Assembly: GCA_018221005.1 (NCBI GenBank)
Contig: JAAOXW010000015.1
Location: 1 to 35,940, forward strand
Reading direction: 5' to 3'
Length of the DNA stretch: 35,940 nt
Source: Candidatus Altarchaeota archaeon
GTDB lineage: Archaea; SpSt-1190
Position numbers and translations under genes: made by a program. The notes below the pieces were generated by a model. That model was given only the letters and a program-made list of their open reading frames with translations. It had not been told where the DNA came from and made no database searches. Positions 7,376 through 14,951 of this stretch are shown piece after piece; the stretch's first letter is position 1; every line of letters starts with the position of its first letter.

Positions 7376-7684
7376 TCACAGATTTCTTTTGAGCCACGCC
7401 ATAAAACACGCATTGCCTTCAATGGGTTCAACTGCAACAATTGGACATTCATCACTGTGGATGGGTTTAATTACTTCAAGAATTTTGTCCTGAAAATCCC
7501 GTCGGGAAAATGCAGAGATGTGACAATCCTGTCGGGACAGAACTTCCCCCTTCCACCAGTAGTGGGACTCCCCCTCGGCAATGAAGGTGCCTGCAACCAG
7601 ATGCTTTTCAATGAGTAACTTCACCATAGCTCTGGCTTCTTCTTTATTGACAGCACTAATCAACATCTTACAAAATTCGACCAT
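7376..7684 (-). CDS. cutA: CutA1-like divalent-cation tolerance protein
   Basis: This 102-aa protein has the full CutA1 outline: an N-terminal strand, EEARAMVKLLIEKHLVAGT, ESHYWWKGEVLSRQDCHI (the S-x-Y-x-W-x-G core), and HSDECPIVAVEPIEGNACFM leading to a final AWL. CutA1 proteins are compact trimers with a PII-like fold; their link to copper tolerance is debated and signalling roles have been proposed. The usual His-Pro-Tyr-x-x-Pro block is altered to His-Ser-Asp-Glu-Cys-Pro. The start ATG is 19-28 nt from the TATA-like box at 7703-7712, which it shares with the divergent lipoprotein gene. Confidence 0.82.
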   Translation of the reverse strand: MVEFCKMLISAVNKEEARAMVKLLIEKHLVAGTFIAEGESHYWWKGEVLSRQDCHISAFSRRDFQDKILEVIKPIHSDECPIVAVEPIEGNACFMAWLKRNL

Positions 7685-7702
7685 AGCTACTCAATCAAAG
7701 GG

Positions 7703-7712
7703 TATTTTTATG
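7703..7712. promoter_or_regulatory. Single AT box central to a divergent gene pair
   Basis: TATTTTTATG, or CATAAAAATA on the minus strand, is centred at about 7708, exactly 24 nt from each start codon (ATG at 7684 minus, GTG at 7732 plus). It is the only AT-rich box in the 47-bp gap, so it may serve both directions. Confidence 0.5.
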
Positions 7713-7731
7713 TCCTACGGTCAGAACCACT

Positions 7732-8265
7732 GTGCGAAAGTGGCTTGGTGCACTGACCTTAGGACTCTTAGTAATCCTCGCGGGGTGTACTGAAGCCCAA
7801 CTATACACTCCAACGGGAGTGCTAACCAAAGTGGTAAACACTTTGCCCATGGGGTGGGAATCAGTTTATGCCCCCCGAAACTCAACTAAGGTTTTTGACA
7901 GTTTCAGACCTTGGCTGGTGAATATGCGCGAGGTTGAAATAAAAAAGAGTGCCAATAATCAGAGTAAGACGTTGAGAATGAGTATTATGGTCTTTGAGAC
8001 CAATCTAGTTGCAGAGCGTTTTATTGCGAAAATAATTGCTGAAAATGCAGGCTATGATTCAGGAATAACTGGCTTGCCAACACACTATAGTTGTTTTGGA
8101 GTCAGACAGGACGAAACGGTGGGTGAAACGGAACTGCAAGAATTGAGTCTTTGCAGAACGGGAGAAATTGTGGTAAGCATGGAAGCGATAGGTGACTTGG
8201 ACGAAACCCTCTCCACCCAAATGATGGGGAAAATCATCTTATTGATTGATAATGGACTCAAATGA
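7732..8265 (+). CDS. Predicted lipoprotein of unknown function
   Basis: This 177-aa protein has a short positive N-terminus (MRKW), a hydrophobic stretch and a lipobox LAGC with Cys19, so it should be exported and lipid-anchored on the outer face of the membrane. The mature part is a mixed alpha/beta domain of about 155 residues. It contains two further cysteines (in HYSCFGVR and LSLCRTGE) that could form a disulfide. It begins with GTG, located by the divergent AT box. I do not recognise the mature domain. The gene lies between cutA and superoxide dismutase, so a role in metal or redox stress is possible but only by position. Confidence 0.78.
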   Translation: MRKWLGALTLGLLVILAGCTEAQLYTPTGVLTKVVNTLPMGWESVYAPRNSTKVFDSFRPWLVNMREVEIKKSANNQSKTLRMSIMVFETNLVAERFIAKIIAENAGYDSGITGLPTHYSCFGVRQDETVGETELQELSLCRTGEIVVSMEAIGDLDETLSTQMMGKIILLIDNGLK

Positions 8266-8282
8266 AGTGGAACGGGGTACTG

Positions 8283-8289
8283 TTATAAA
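8283..8289 (+). promoter_or_regulatory. TATA-like box for superoxide dismutase
   Basis: TTATAAA lies 21-27 nt upstream of the ATG at 8310, again implying a leaderless mRNA. Confidence 0.55.
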
Positions 8290-8309
8290 CTTAACACTGT
8301 TAATAGTCC

Positions 8310-8942
8310 ATGGTCGAAATTAAAAAAGTAAGTTTGCCCAAATTATCGTATGACTACAATGCTCTTGAACCTGTGATTTCTGAAAAAGTAATGAAGTTGC
8401 ATCACACTAAGCACCATCAAGGTTATGTGAATGGAACTAATAGTATGCTTGGACTCCTCGAAAAACATCGCGCAGGAGATAAGTCAGTTGATCTTGGATC
8501 GATCCTGACTAAACTCAGTTTTCATATGAATGGCCACTTGATGCACAGTTTATTCTGGGAAAATATGCGGGCGCCAAGGGAAAACAATTCGCCCAGTAAG
8601 GAAGTAATAAGCAGAATGAAGCAACACTTCGGAAGTATGGAGCAATTCAAGAAGGAGTTTTCAGAGGCTGCAAAAGGTGTGGAAGGCAGTGGATGGGCAG
8701 TACTGGCAGTAAGGGATAAACTACCCCTGGTAATGCAAGTTCGCAACCACCAATTAATGCATATTGTAGGTGCAAAACCCCTATTGGTGCTGGATGTCTG
8801 GGAACACGCATACTACCTTGACTATGAAAATCGACGCGGGGACTTTGTAGACGCATTCTGGAAGCTTGTAGATTGGGATACCGTAGAAAAACGAATAAAA
8901 GAGTGTTGTTGTGGAACAGACAACGAGTGCAAGGGCCAATAA
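8310..8942 (+). CDS. sod: Iron/manganese superoxide dismutase
   Basis: This 210-aa protein is co-linear with Fe/Mn superoxide dismutases, which dismute superoxide to oxygen and hydrogen peroxide in the cytoplasm. The four metal ligands can be placed: His31 (in LHHTKHHQGYV), His79 (in MHSLFW), and Asp162 and His166 (in DVWEHAYYLDY). The active-site GSGWAVLA is present. The sequence fits the iron or cambialistic archaeal type, but metal choice cannot be settled by eye. Oddly, it ends in a cysteine-rich tail (ECCCGTDNEC at about 199-208) beyond the normal C-terminus. It suggests an organism that meets oxygen or is at least aerotolerant. Confidence 0.95.
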   Translation: MVEIKKVSLPKLSYDYNALEPVISEKVMKLHHTKHHQGYVNGTNSMLGLLEKHRAGDKSVDLGSILTKLSFHMNGHLMHSLFWENMRAPRENNSPSKEVISRMKQHFGSMEQFKKEFSEAAKGVEGSGWAVLAVRDKLPLVMQVRNHQLMHIVGAKPLLVLDVWEHAYYLDYENRRGDFVDAFWKLVDWDTVEKRIKECCCGTDNECKGQ

Positions 8943-8996
8943 ACTCTCAAAATCAAATTCCGGAAGGTATTTCTACTTTATTTACACTTAAGTTAT

Positions 8997-10358
8997 ATGG
9001 CGAAAAAAACGCACAGAGTTCTGTTATACTTGATGGTTGGGATTTTGCTCTACTCTCCCGGATGGGCCAGATTAACCATAATTGACGATTCGACAGGGGG
9101 GGACTGTCAACTGATTGGTAGTTGGAATAACAACACCAGTACCTGTACACTTAATGTGGATGTAACGGACGAAGTGCGAATCAACAGTAATGGAATTACA
9201 CTTGATGGCAATGGTCACAGTGTATCCGGAAGTGACGTTGGGGTTTTCGCAAGTGGGGTAGCACACATTGCGATAAGAAATTTCAGAATTTCAAATGTAA
9301 GCTATGGAATAAAACTCAGTGCAATAAGCTACAGCGACATACGGGGGAACATAATTATTGACGCGAGTGAAGAGGGAATTTACCTAAATGCACACAACAG
9401 CAACTTTACAGGAAACACGATTGTGAATACGGGTATTGGTATGAGTCTCAGTAGTTCGCGCCACAACTACATAGCGGGAAACAGTATTTCTGACAGTGAC
9501 TTTGCGATATACTTCTTCTTTTCAGACTTCAATAAAGTATATCAAAATGTTATCCGTAATAATGGGGAGGGGCTGTATCTAAACAGTGCCTCGGATAATT
9601 CAATATACAATAATAATTTTGTGAATAATGTTAACCAAAGTACCTACACAGGTTTTGCGAGCAATACCTATAATATGGCAGCCCCCATTGGAGGCAATTA
9701 CTGGAGTGACTGGACATCACCCGATTCAGATGGAGATGGTTTTGTTGACAGTGCCTATGTTTTTTCTGGAGGTCGAGATGAGCTACCCTGGACTATGATT
9801 GATGGGTGGGCACCCCCAGTGGCTGTAGATGCGGACGGGGATGGTTATGATGAATTGGATGATTGTGACGACAGTAATCCAGAAGTTAACCCAAGTGCAG
9901 AGGAAATTTGCGATAGTATTGACAACAACTGCGATGGGGTACTTGACCAAGTAGATAGTGACGGTGACGGAGTTAGTGATTGTTCCGTTGATAAGTGTCT
10001 TGGAACTGAAGATGAAGGCGCAGGGTGGAGGCGCTTACTTCCACGACACTATGCTGATGTTGACAATGACGGAATTTTTGAAACTCGGAAAGGTTGGAGA
10101 ACGCCCGCAACAGACAGTGATTATACTTTAGAGGACACATTAGGTTGCAACTGTGAACAAATATTAGAGCACTTCTCCGTGGGAAATAGATTTATGGCAG
10201 CCTTTGGATGCCCAAGGGGCGTAATGAGAACCTGGATTGCACAGAGCGGGTGGGCTAAAAGATACACGACCCTTCGAACAAGGGGTGGATTTGTGAAATT
10301 GAGTATGCCTTCTGAAATGTTTGGACTCACCCCACTTCTGTCAGGAATCCTTGAATGA
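8997..10358 (+). CDS. Secreted beta-helix protein with MopE motif, copy 1
   Basis: This 453-aa exported protein has a basic N-terminus and hydrophobic core up to about residue 24 (LLYLMVGILLYSPGWA), a signal peptide. Next is a right-handed beta-helix of the NosD/periplasmic copper-binding type (residues about 55-240), with repeated short turns such as GNIIIDASEEGIYLN and NSIYNNNFVNN. At about 278-322 is a calcium- or metal-type Asp-rich stretch and one MopE motif (DDCDDSNPEVNPSAEEICDS, then DNNCDGVLD). The last 110 residues (KCLGTEDEG to GWAKRY) match the C-terminus of the 10555-12006 product. There is no C-terminal membrane anchor. It is likely a surface or secreted polysaccharide-binding or metal-binding protein. 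AT-rich CTTTATTTA at 8976-8984 is a possible but close TATA box. Confidence 0.82.
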   Translation: MAKKTHRVLLYLMVGILLYSPGWARLTIIDDSTGGDCQLIGSWNNNTSTCTLNVDVTDEVRINSNGITLDGNGHSVSGSDVGVFASGVAHIAIRNFRISNVSYGIKLSAISYSDIRGNIIIDASEEGIYLNAHNSNFTGNTIVNTGIGMSLSSSRHNYIAGNSISDSDFAIYFFFSDFNKVYQNVIRNNGEGLYLNSASDNSIYNNNFVNNVNQSTYTGFASNTYNMAAPIGGNYWSDWTSPDSDGDGFVDSAYVFSGGRDELPWTMIDGWAPPVAVDADGDGYDELDDCDDSNPEVNPSAEEICDSIDNNCDGVLDQVDSDGDGVSDCSVDKCLGTEDEGAGWRRLLPRHYADVDNDGIFETRKGWRTPATDSDYTLEDTLGCNCEQILEHFSVGNRFMAAFGCPRGVMRTWIAQSGWAKRYTTLRTRGGFVKLSMPSEMFGLTPLLSGILE

Positions 10359-10370
10359 GGGGGCGCTTCC

Positions 10371-10514
10371 ATGGTTTTTACCTGTGAAGAGTGCGGGCTC
10401 AAATACAAGGAAAAGGCCCTTGCAGGGCGGTGTGTCGCTTGGTGTAAAGAGCACAAGTCCTGCAATCTAGAAATCATTAAGCACGCCATCCCTCAAAAAG
10501 GCACCAACTTCTAA
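10371..10514 (+). CDS. Cysteine-rich microprotein (47 aa)
   Basis: An ATG at 10371 opens a clean 47-codon frame ending at TAA 10512-10514, in the gap between the two beta-helix genes. The product begins MVFTCEECGLKYKEKALA, continues GRCVAWCKEHKSCNLEIIKH and ends in AIPQKGTNF. The Cys-x2-Cys pair followed by Cys-x3-Cys, a His and a further Cys is a likely zinc-binding arrangement. This composition is similar to small zinc-ribbon-like proteins I associate with DPANN archaea and related groups, but I cannot name a family. It has no signal peptide, so it acts in the cytoplasm. No TATA box is clear; it starts 12 nt after the upstream stop and may be read with that gene. Confidence 0.75.
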   Translation: MVFTCEECGLKYKEKALAGRCVAWCKEHKSCNLEIIKHAIPQKGTNF

Positions 10515-10527
10515 AGTCGGGGAAACG

Positions 10528-10538
10528 CATTTATGTTA
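10528..10538 (+). promoter_or_regulatory. TATA-like box for beta-helix copy 2
   Basis: CATTTATGTTA ends about 17 nt before the ATG at 10555. This favours that ATG over the in-frame TTG at 10543. Confidence 0.4.
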
Positions 10539-10554
10539 CTTCTTGTCTGATTGT

Positions 10555-12006
10555 ATGGTGGATGTAACTTCAAAAATAATGGCGTTTCTTTTCGTTGGAC
10601 TTTTATTCTCAGTTCCTGCATGGGCAGCTTATTCTATTGTAGATGACGTAACGGGGGGAGCTTGCACAACTATTGGTACGTGGAATGCGGGAACCAAGAC
10701 GTGCACGCTCAACACAGATGTAACAGAACAAATTCAAATTGGTAGTAGTGGCATTGTACTTGATGGAAATGGTCACAGTGTGACTGGAAGCTCAGCTGGG
10801 GTGTCTGCAAGCAGAGTAACAGGTATTGTTGTGAAAAATCTCAAAGTCAGTGGCGCAACCAATGGAATTTTTCTAAATGGGAATTACAATAATATTACTG
10901 GGAATGAAATCGTAAATTGTGGTACGGGAATTAGTCTTAGTTCTGCAAACGACAATTTAATTTTTGAGAATAATGTTTCAAGCAATAACTACGGTATCTA
11001 TTTTTGGTCTTCTTCATTTAACCGAGTATACCGCAACACACTTGCAAGCAACACCTATGGGCTTTACTTGAATGGTGCTGCAGATAATGTAGTTTACAAT
11101 AATGATTTCTTAGGAAATACCAATCAAATTATTTACAGTGGTTATGCCAGCAATACCTATAACTTGGCTGCACCCGTTGGGGGAAATTATTTTAGTGACT
11201 GGAATTCTCCAGATACTGACGCTAACGGCTTTGTGGATTCGCCCTACACGTTTTCGGGCGGACTAGACAATTTACCATGGGCAACAATGACAGGATGGGA
11301 TTCTGCACCAGTAGATGCAGACGAGGACGGTTATGATGAAACGGTGGATTGTAACGACAATAATTCAACCATAAACCCAAATGCAACTGAAACTTGTGAT
11401 GGAATAGACAACAACTGTGATGGGAAGGTGGACGGAATTGATGCGGACGAAGACAGTTATACGGGAATTTGTGGGGATTGTAATGATACTAATTCAACCA
11501 TCAACCCAGGTGCAACTGAAAGTTGTGATGGAGTAGACAATGATTGTGATGGAACTGTGGATGAAGAGTGTGATGAGTGTAGTGATGATGAAGATGGCGA
11601 CGGCATTAATAATTGTGAAGACAAGTGCCCCGGAACTGAAACAGAAGGCGCTGCATGGAAACGACTACTCAATAAACGCTTTGCAGATGTTGATAACGAC
11701 GGCATCTTTGAAACTCGAAAGAAAAAGAAAGCGTCCATCATTGACAGCAAGTACAGTTTTGAGGATACCTTGGGTTGCAGTTGTGAACAAATCTTAGAGT
11801 ACATGCCCGGAAAAAATAAAGGTATGATGTCCTTTGGATGCACACGGAGCATCATGAATGCTTGGACCCATAAAAAGGGGTGGGCCAAAAAGTATGACTT
11901 TGAGTGGAAGGGCAAGTTCAACAAGTGGAAAGGGGACCACAAAGAATGGAAATGGAATCACAAAGGGAACAACGGGGATTCTGAAAAGTGTGATGATGAC
12001 GAATAG
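10555..12006 (+). CDS. Secreted beta-helix protein with two MopE motifs, copy 2
   Basis: This 483-aa paralogue of the 8997-10358 product has the same order: signal peptide (MAFLFVGLLFSVPAWA), a conserved first block (YSIVDDVTGGACTTIGTWNA), a NosD-type beta-helix with N-x-I turns, then an Asp-rich region. It has two MopE motifs rather than one (DCNDNNSTINPNATETCDG, and a second with NPGATESCDG). The shared C-terminal domain follows (KCPGTETEG, DVDNDGIFETRK, DTLGCSCEQILEY, FGCTRSIMNAW, GWAKKY). It then adds a Lys/Trp/Glu-rich tail ending in an acidic CDDDE. No transmembrane anchor is present, so retention at the surface may depend on the C-terminal domain (inference). The repeats and acidic loops suggest calcium or other metal binding. 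Confidence 0.82.
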   Translation: MVDVTSKIMAFLFVGLLFSVPAWAAYSIVDDVTGGACTTIGTWNAGTKTCTLNTDVTEQIQIGSSGIVLDGNGHSVTGSSAGVSASRVTGIVVKNLKVSGATNGIFLNGNYNNITGNEIVNCGTGISLSSANDNLIFENNVSSNNYGIYFWSSSFNRVYRNTLASNTYGLYLNGAADNVVYNNDFLGNTNQIIYSGYASNTYNLAAPVGGNYFSDWNSPDTDANGFVDSPYTFSGGLDNLPWATMTGWDSAPVDADEDGYDETVDCNDNNSTINPNATETCDGIDNNCDGKVDGIDADEDSYTGICGDCNDTNSTINPGATESCDGVDNDCDGTVDEECDECSDDEDGDGINNCEDKCPGTETEGAAWKRLLNKRFADVDNDGIFETRKKKKASIIDSKYSFEDTLGCSCEQILEYMPGKNKGMMSFGCTRSIMNAWTHKKGWAKKYDFEWKGKFNKWKGDHKEWKWNHKGNNGDSEKCDDDE

Positions 12007-12027
12007 ACGCACCAGAAAAGGCCCAAG

Positions 12028-12037
12028 CTTTAATATT
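12028..12037 (+). promoter_or_regulatory. TATA-like box for the parvulin gene
   Basis: CTTTAATATT lies 20-29 nt upstream of the ATG at 12057. Confidence 0.45.
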
Positions 12038-12056
12038 GACACGGAATTAAGGTCCC

Positions 12057-12344
12057 ATGGGACCTAATCAAGTAAGAGCAAGCCACATCTTAGTTAGCAC
12101 AGAGGCAGAAGCTAAAGAACTCCTTGAAAAAATACAGGGAGGAGAAAATTTTGTCAACCTCGCACAGGGACGTTCAAAATGCCCATCGGGGAAGAAAGGG
12201 GGCGATTTAGGCTTTTTTAAGAGGCAACAGATGGTGCGGGAGTTTGAAAAGTTCTGTTTCACACATAAACCGGGTGAAATAGGCATTATAAAAACAGAGT
12301 TTGGCTGGCATGTACTTAAAGTTACAGACGCCAAGAAGAAGTAA
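12057..12344 (+). CDS. Parvulin-type peptidyl-prolyl isomerase (PpiC-like)
   Basis: This 95-aa stand-alone parvulin domain runs from ASHILVST, through AKELLEKIQGGENFVNLAQ and CPSGKKGGDLGFF, to GEIGIIKTEFGWHVLKVTD, the full catalytic domain order. Parvulins isomerise Xaa-Pro bonds during protein folding. No signal peptide is present, so it is cytoplasmic. The two conserved histidines (in SHIL and GWHVLKV) are both there. It is the archaeal minimal form, comparable in size to small parvulins of other archaea. It is followed 28 bp later by korA. Confidence 0.9.
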   Translation: MGPNQVRASHILVSTEAEAKELLEKIQGGENFVNLAQGRSKCPSGKKGGDLGFFKRQQMVREFEKFCFTHKPGEIGIIKTEFGWHVLKVTDAKKK

Positions 12345-12351
12345 TAAATAA
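12342..12351 (+). promoter_or_regulatory. TATA-like box for the kor operon
   Basis: TAATAAATAA lies 21-30 nt upstream of the GTG at 12372, overlapping the stop codon of the parvulin gene. It supports the GTG start of korA. Confidence 0.45.
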
Positions 12352-12371
12352 CAGGTAAACGTGGACTTTAA

Positions 12372-14006
12372 GTGGAAAAGGTCATATTAATTGCCGGGGG
12401 CGCCGGACAGGGAATTGCTAAATCAGCAGAAGTGTTAGCCAAGAGTTTTACCAGACGGGGATACTTTGTCTTCAACTATCGAGATTATCCAAGTTTAATT
12501 AGGGGGGGTCTAAATTTCAATATCTTGAAAATTGGGATTGATCCCGTTGCAAGCCATGAATGGAAAGCCGATTATGCAGTATTCCTGAGTCAACAGGCCT
12601 TTGATGAACACAAAAGTAAGAGTAAACTTTCAATTACTGATTCAAAAATTAAGGGGGGCGATTTGAAAGTTGATTTAGATACTATTGTCCAAAAGGCAGG
12701 TGCTCCAAAAATTGCAGCCAATGCCGCAATGTTGGGTGCACTCTACAAAGCAATGCAACACGACACTCAACCTTTAATGGATGCCATGGCTGACTATGGA
12801 AAGCACGCAGACATCAATCGAAAAGTTGCGTGGGAGGGTTTTCAAGCTTATGATGGCAAGATAAGTAAGTTCTCTGAACTTCAAGGTAAAGATGCTAATT
12901 ATTTTGTGAGCGGTAGCTGGGCAATTAGTATGGGTGCGATTGCATCAGGTCTAGATTTGTACATTGCATACCCAATGACACCCGCCACACCAGTTCTTCA
13001 CATTCTTGCCGAATTGGAAAATGACTTCAATTACAAAACGGTTCAATTAGAAAACGAGCTTGCAGTGGCTAATGGGGCACTTGGAGCCAGTTTTGGGGGC
13101 TCAACTGTGATGATAGGAACGAGCGGCGGTGGACTTGCACTAATGGGTGAAGCTATGAGTTTACAAGGCATGAGTGAACTTCCCCTCGTTGCATATTTAT
13201 CCATGAGAGCAGGACCAGCAACAGGTGTACCAACTTATACGGGGCAGGGAGACATTAACTTTGCATTAAATATTGGACACGGTGAATTTTCGCGAGCGGC
13301 AATTGTTCCCGGAGATGCGAGGGAAGCATATGAAAGAACAGTTGAAGCCTTTTATCTTACTAATAAATTTGGGGTGCTGAGTTTGCTAATTGGAGACAAA
13401 CACATAAGTGAAAGCAACTATACTCACGCATCACTACCAGTGCCAAGAGTAACTCCTGAAAGATTTTTGGTGGGTGCTACGGCAAATCACAAAAATTATG
13501 CAATCACCAGTGATGGTGTGAGTCCACGGGCAGTTCCCGGAAAGAAGGGGGTGCTAAGAGCAACAAGCTATGAGCATGATGAAGCGGGTATGACAGTTGA
13601 AGACGAACCAAGTATTATCAAGATGGTTGAGAAGCGGATTCGAAAGGCGAGAACTCTTGAAAAAGCGGTAAGTAAACTTGAACCAGTTACAGTTTATGGG
13701 GAAGGAAAGCACGCCATTGTTTCTTGGGGTTCAACTAAGGGTGCCATAATTGACGCCTTAAAACACCTCAAGGATGTGAAATTCGTGCAGATTTCGTACT
13801 TGAGGCCTTTCCCTGCTAAAGAAGTTGAAGCGGCACTGAAAGGGGTAAAGAGTGTAACTGCAATTGAAGTTTCAGTAACTTGTGCAATTGCAAATATGTT
13901 GCGAGAGTTTACGGGAACAGTGGTTGATCACAAAATTACTAAGTATGATACTCGTCCATTCACGAGTCATGAGATTGTTTCTAAAATGAGGAGGGTGATA
14001 AAATGA
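12372..14006 (+). CDS. korA: 2-oxoacid:ferredoxin oxidoreductase, fused gamma-alpha subunit
   Basis: This 544-aa subunit fuses the gamma domain (residues about 1-170; GGAGQGIAKSAEVLAKSF at the N-terminus) to the alpha/pyrimidine-binding domain (from about 175; YPMTPATP is the counterpart of the YPITPSSP motif). With KorB it oxidatively decarboxylates a 2-oxoacid, probably 2-oxoglutarate, to the acyl-CoA while reducing ferredoxin. LENELAVANGALGASFGGST and the C-terminal VSWGSTKGAI and SYLRPFPAKEV blocks are family-typical. The start is GTG, set by the TATA box at 12342-12351. The stop overlaps korB (ATGA). No separate ferredoxin subunit gene is found next to it. The exact 2-oxoacid cannot be read from the sequence. 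Confidence 0.92.
   Translation: MEKVILIAGGAGQGIAKSAEVLAKSFTRRGYFVFNYRDYPSLIRGGLNFNILKIGIDPVASHEWKADYAVFLSQQAFDEHKSKSKLSITDSKIKGGDLKVDLDTIVQKAGAPKIAANAAMLGALYKAMQHDTQPLMDAMADYGKHADINRKVAWEGFQAYDGKISKFSELQGKDANYFVSGSWAISMGAIASGLDLYIAYPMTPATPVLHILAELENDFNYKTVQLENELAVANGALGASFGGSTVMIGTSGGGLALMGEAMSLQGMSELPLVAYLSMRAGPATGVPTYTGQGDINFALNIGHGEFSRAAIVPGDAREAYERTVEAFYLTNKFGVLSLLIGDKHISESNYTHASLPVPRVTPERFLVGATANHKNYAITSDGVSPRAVPGKKGVLRATSYEHDEAGMTVEDEPSIIKMVEKRIRKARTLEKAVSKLEPVTVYGEGKHAIVSWGSTKGAIIDALKHLKDVKFVQISYLRPFPAKEVEAALKGVKSVTAIEVSVTCAIANMLREFTGTVVDHKITKYDTRPFTSHEIVSKMRRVIK
13988..13999 (+). promoter_or_regulatory. Shine-Dalgarno site of korB
   Basis: GAGGAGGGTGAT ends three bases before the ATG at 14003, lies inside the korA frame, and closely matches the anti-SD of 16S rRNA. 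It contrasts with the leaderless start of korA. Confidence 0.65.
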
Positions 14007-14860
14007 ACGTAACAGAACTAACAACTAAAGTTCCGAACACCTGGTGCCCCGGATGTACCAATTTTATGTTAATGGCTGGGGTGAAAAAAGCAGTTACAGA
14101 GTTAGTGAATGAAGGTGTATTCACCAAAGAACAATTCACAACTGTCGCAGGAATTGGGTGTCATGCTAAAATCTACGACTATCTAAATTTGAGTGGTTTC
14201 TACGGCTTACATGGAAGAGTTCCTCCAGTCATGGCGGGACTTAAATTGGCCAACCCAAACCTAAAGGTGCTTGGTTTCTCTGGGGACGGGGATGCCTTTG
14301 CAGAAGGAATGTCACACTTCATTCACTTCTGTCGATACAATTTAGATGCAACCTACATTATTCACAATAATCAAATTTTTGCATTGACAACAGGACAAGT
14401 TACTCCAACGACAGAGCCGGGCGCAGTAACCAAGAGCACACCTCATGGCAGTCCTTTCCGCCCAATAAACCCAATCACGCTTGCACTGGAGTCCGGTGCA
14501 ACTTTTGTAGCCCGAGAATATGCTTTGGACTTACCCAATCTTTCAGAAACCCTCAAACGGGCCATGAAACATAAGGGTGCGTCAGTTGTAGAAATTTTAC
14601 AACCCTGTATTACTTTCAAGGACGTGCGTGATTTTGTAAAAGATAAAATGTTCAGGATTGAGCCTTCAGACTTGGAAAACGCAGTAAAAACGGCAAGAGG
14701 TTGGAATTATACTAAGGACGATGCTACTCGAATTCCGGTTGGTGTTTTCTATGAAACACAATATCCAACTTTAGAGGAGAAAGTGGGTGTCAAAGTTTGG
14801 CATGAGGAGTTTCCAAAGAGGGAACACAAGGTTGAGGAGCTTTGGGCAAGGTTCAAATGA
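14003..14860 (+). CDS. korB: 2-oxoacid:ferredoxin oxidoreductase, beta (thiamine-binding) subunit
   Basis: This 285-aa subunit binds thiamine diphosphate. NTWCPGCTNFMLMAGVKKAV and GIGCHAKIYDYLNLSGFYGL carry the cysteines around the iron-sulfur cluster and cofactor. GFSGDGDAFAEGMSHFIHFC contains the GDGDA thiamine/magnesium motif. NNQIFALTTGQVTPTTEPG is the following conserved loop, and LQPCITFKD holds a further conserved cysteine. It overlaps korA by four bases and has a strong SD, so the pair is translationally coupled. A T-rich run (TTTTTAAATT) directly after the stop may help termination. The palindrome cluster and tRNA-Gly start about 30 bp downstream. Confidence 0.93.
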   Translation: MNVTELTTKVPNTWCPGCTNFMLMAGVKKAVTELVNEGVFTKEQFTTVAGIGCHAKIYDYLNLSGFYGLHGRVPPVMAGLKLANPNLKVLGFSGDGDAFAEGMSHFIHFCRYNLDATYIIHNNQIFALTTGQVTPTTEPGAVTKSTPHGSPFRPINPITLALESGATFVAREYALDLPNLSETLKRAMKHKGASVVEILQPCITFKDVRDFVKDKMFRIEPSDLENAVKTARGWNYTKDDATRIPVGVFYETQYPTLEEKVGVKVWHEEFPKREHKVEELWARFK

Positions 14861-14891
14861 TTTTTAAATTAGTCCAGGGTATTAACTACGC

Positions 14892-14927
14892 GCGCTGGTG
14901 AATGCGCTGCGGCGCAAAAACCAGCGC
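14892..14927 (+). repeat. Long hairpin upstream of tRNA-Gly
   Basis: Outer arms GCGCTGGT (14892-14899) and ACCAGCGC (14920-14927) pair perfectly. An inner stem TGCGC/GGCGCA at 14903-14916 closes on the loop TGCG, of the form C(UNCG)G. It lies between korB and tRNA-Gly and overlaps no gene. Confidence 0.75.
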
Positions 14928-14934
14928 CAAGTGT

Positions 14935-14950
14935 CAACTGATTTCAGTTG
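14935..14950 (+). repeat. Palindrome directly before tRNA-Gly
   Basis: CAACTGATTTCAGTTG is a perfect 7-bp stem with a two-base loop, ending two bases before the tRNA. It may take part in 5' processing or be part of the palindrome cluster. Confidence 0.7.
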
Positions 14951-14951
14951 T

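Noticed and set aside
10543..10554. TTG at 10543 as start of the second beta-helix protein
   Set aside because: The ATG at 10555 is better placed relative to the TATA-like box and gives a normal signal peptide.
11457..11942. A minus-strand gene opposite the second beta-helix protein
   Set aside because: The frame is a by-product of the biased Asp/Lys/Gly codons of the plus-strand gene; the predicted protein is serine-rich and without a domain.
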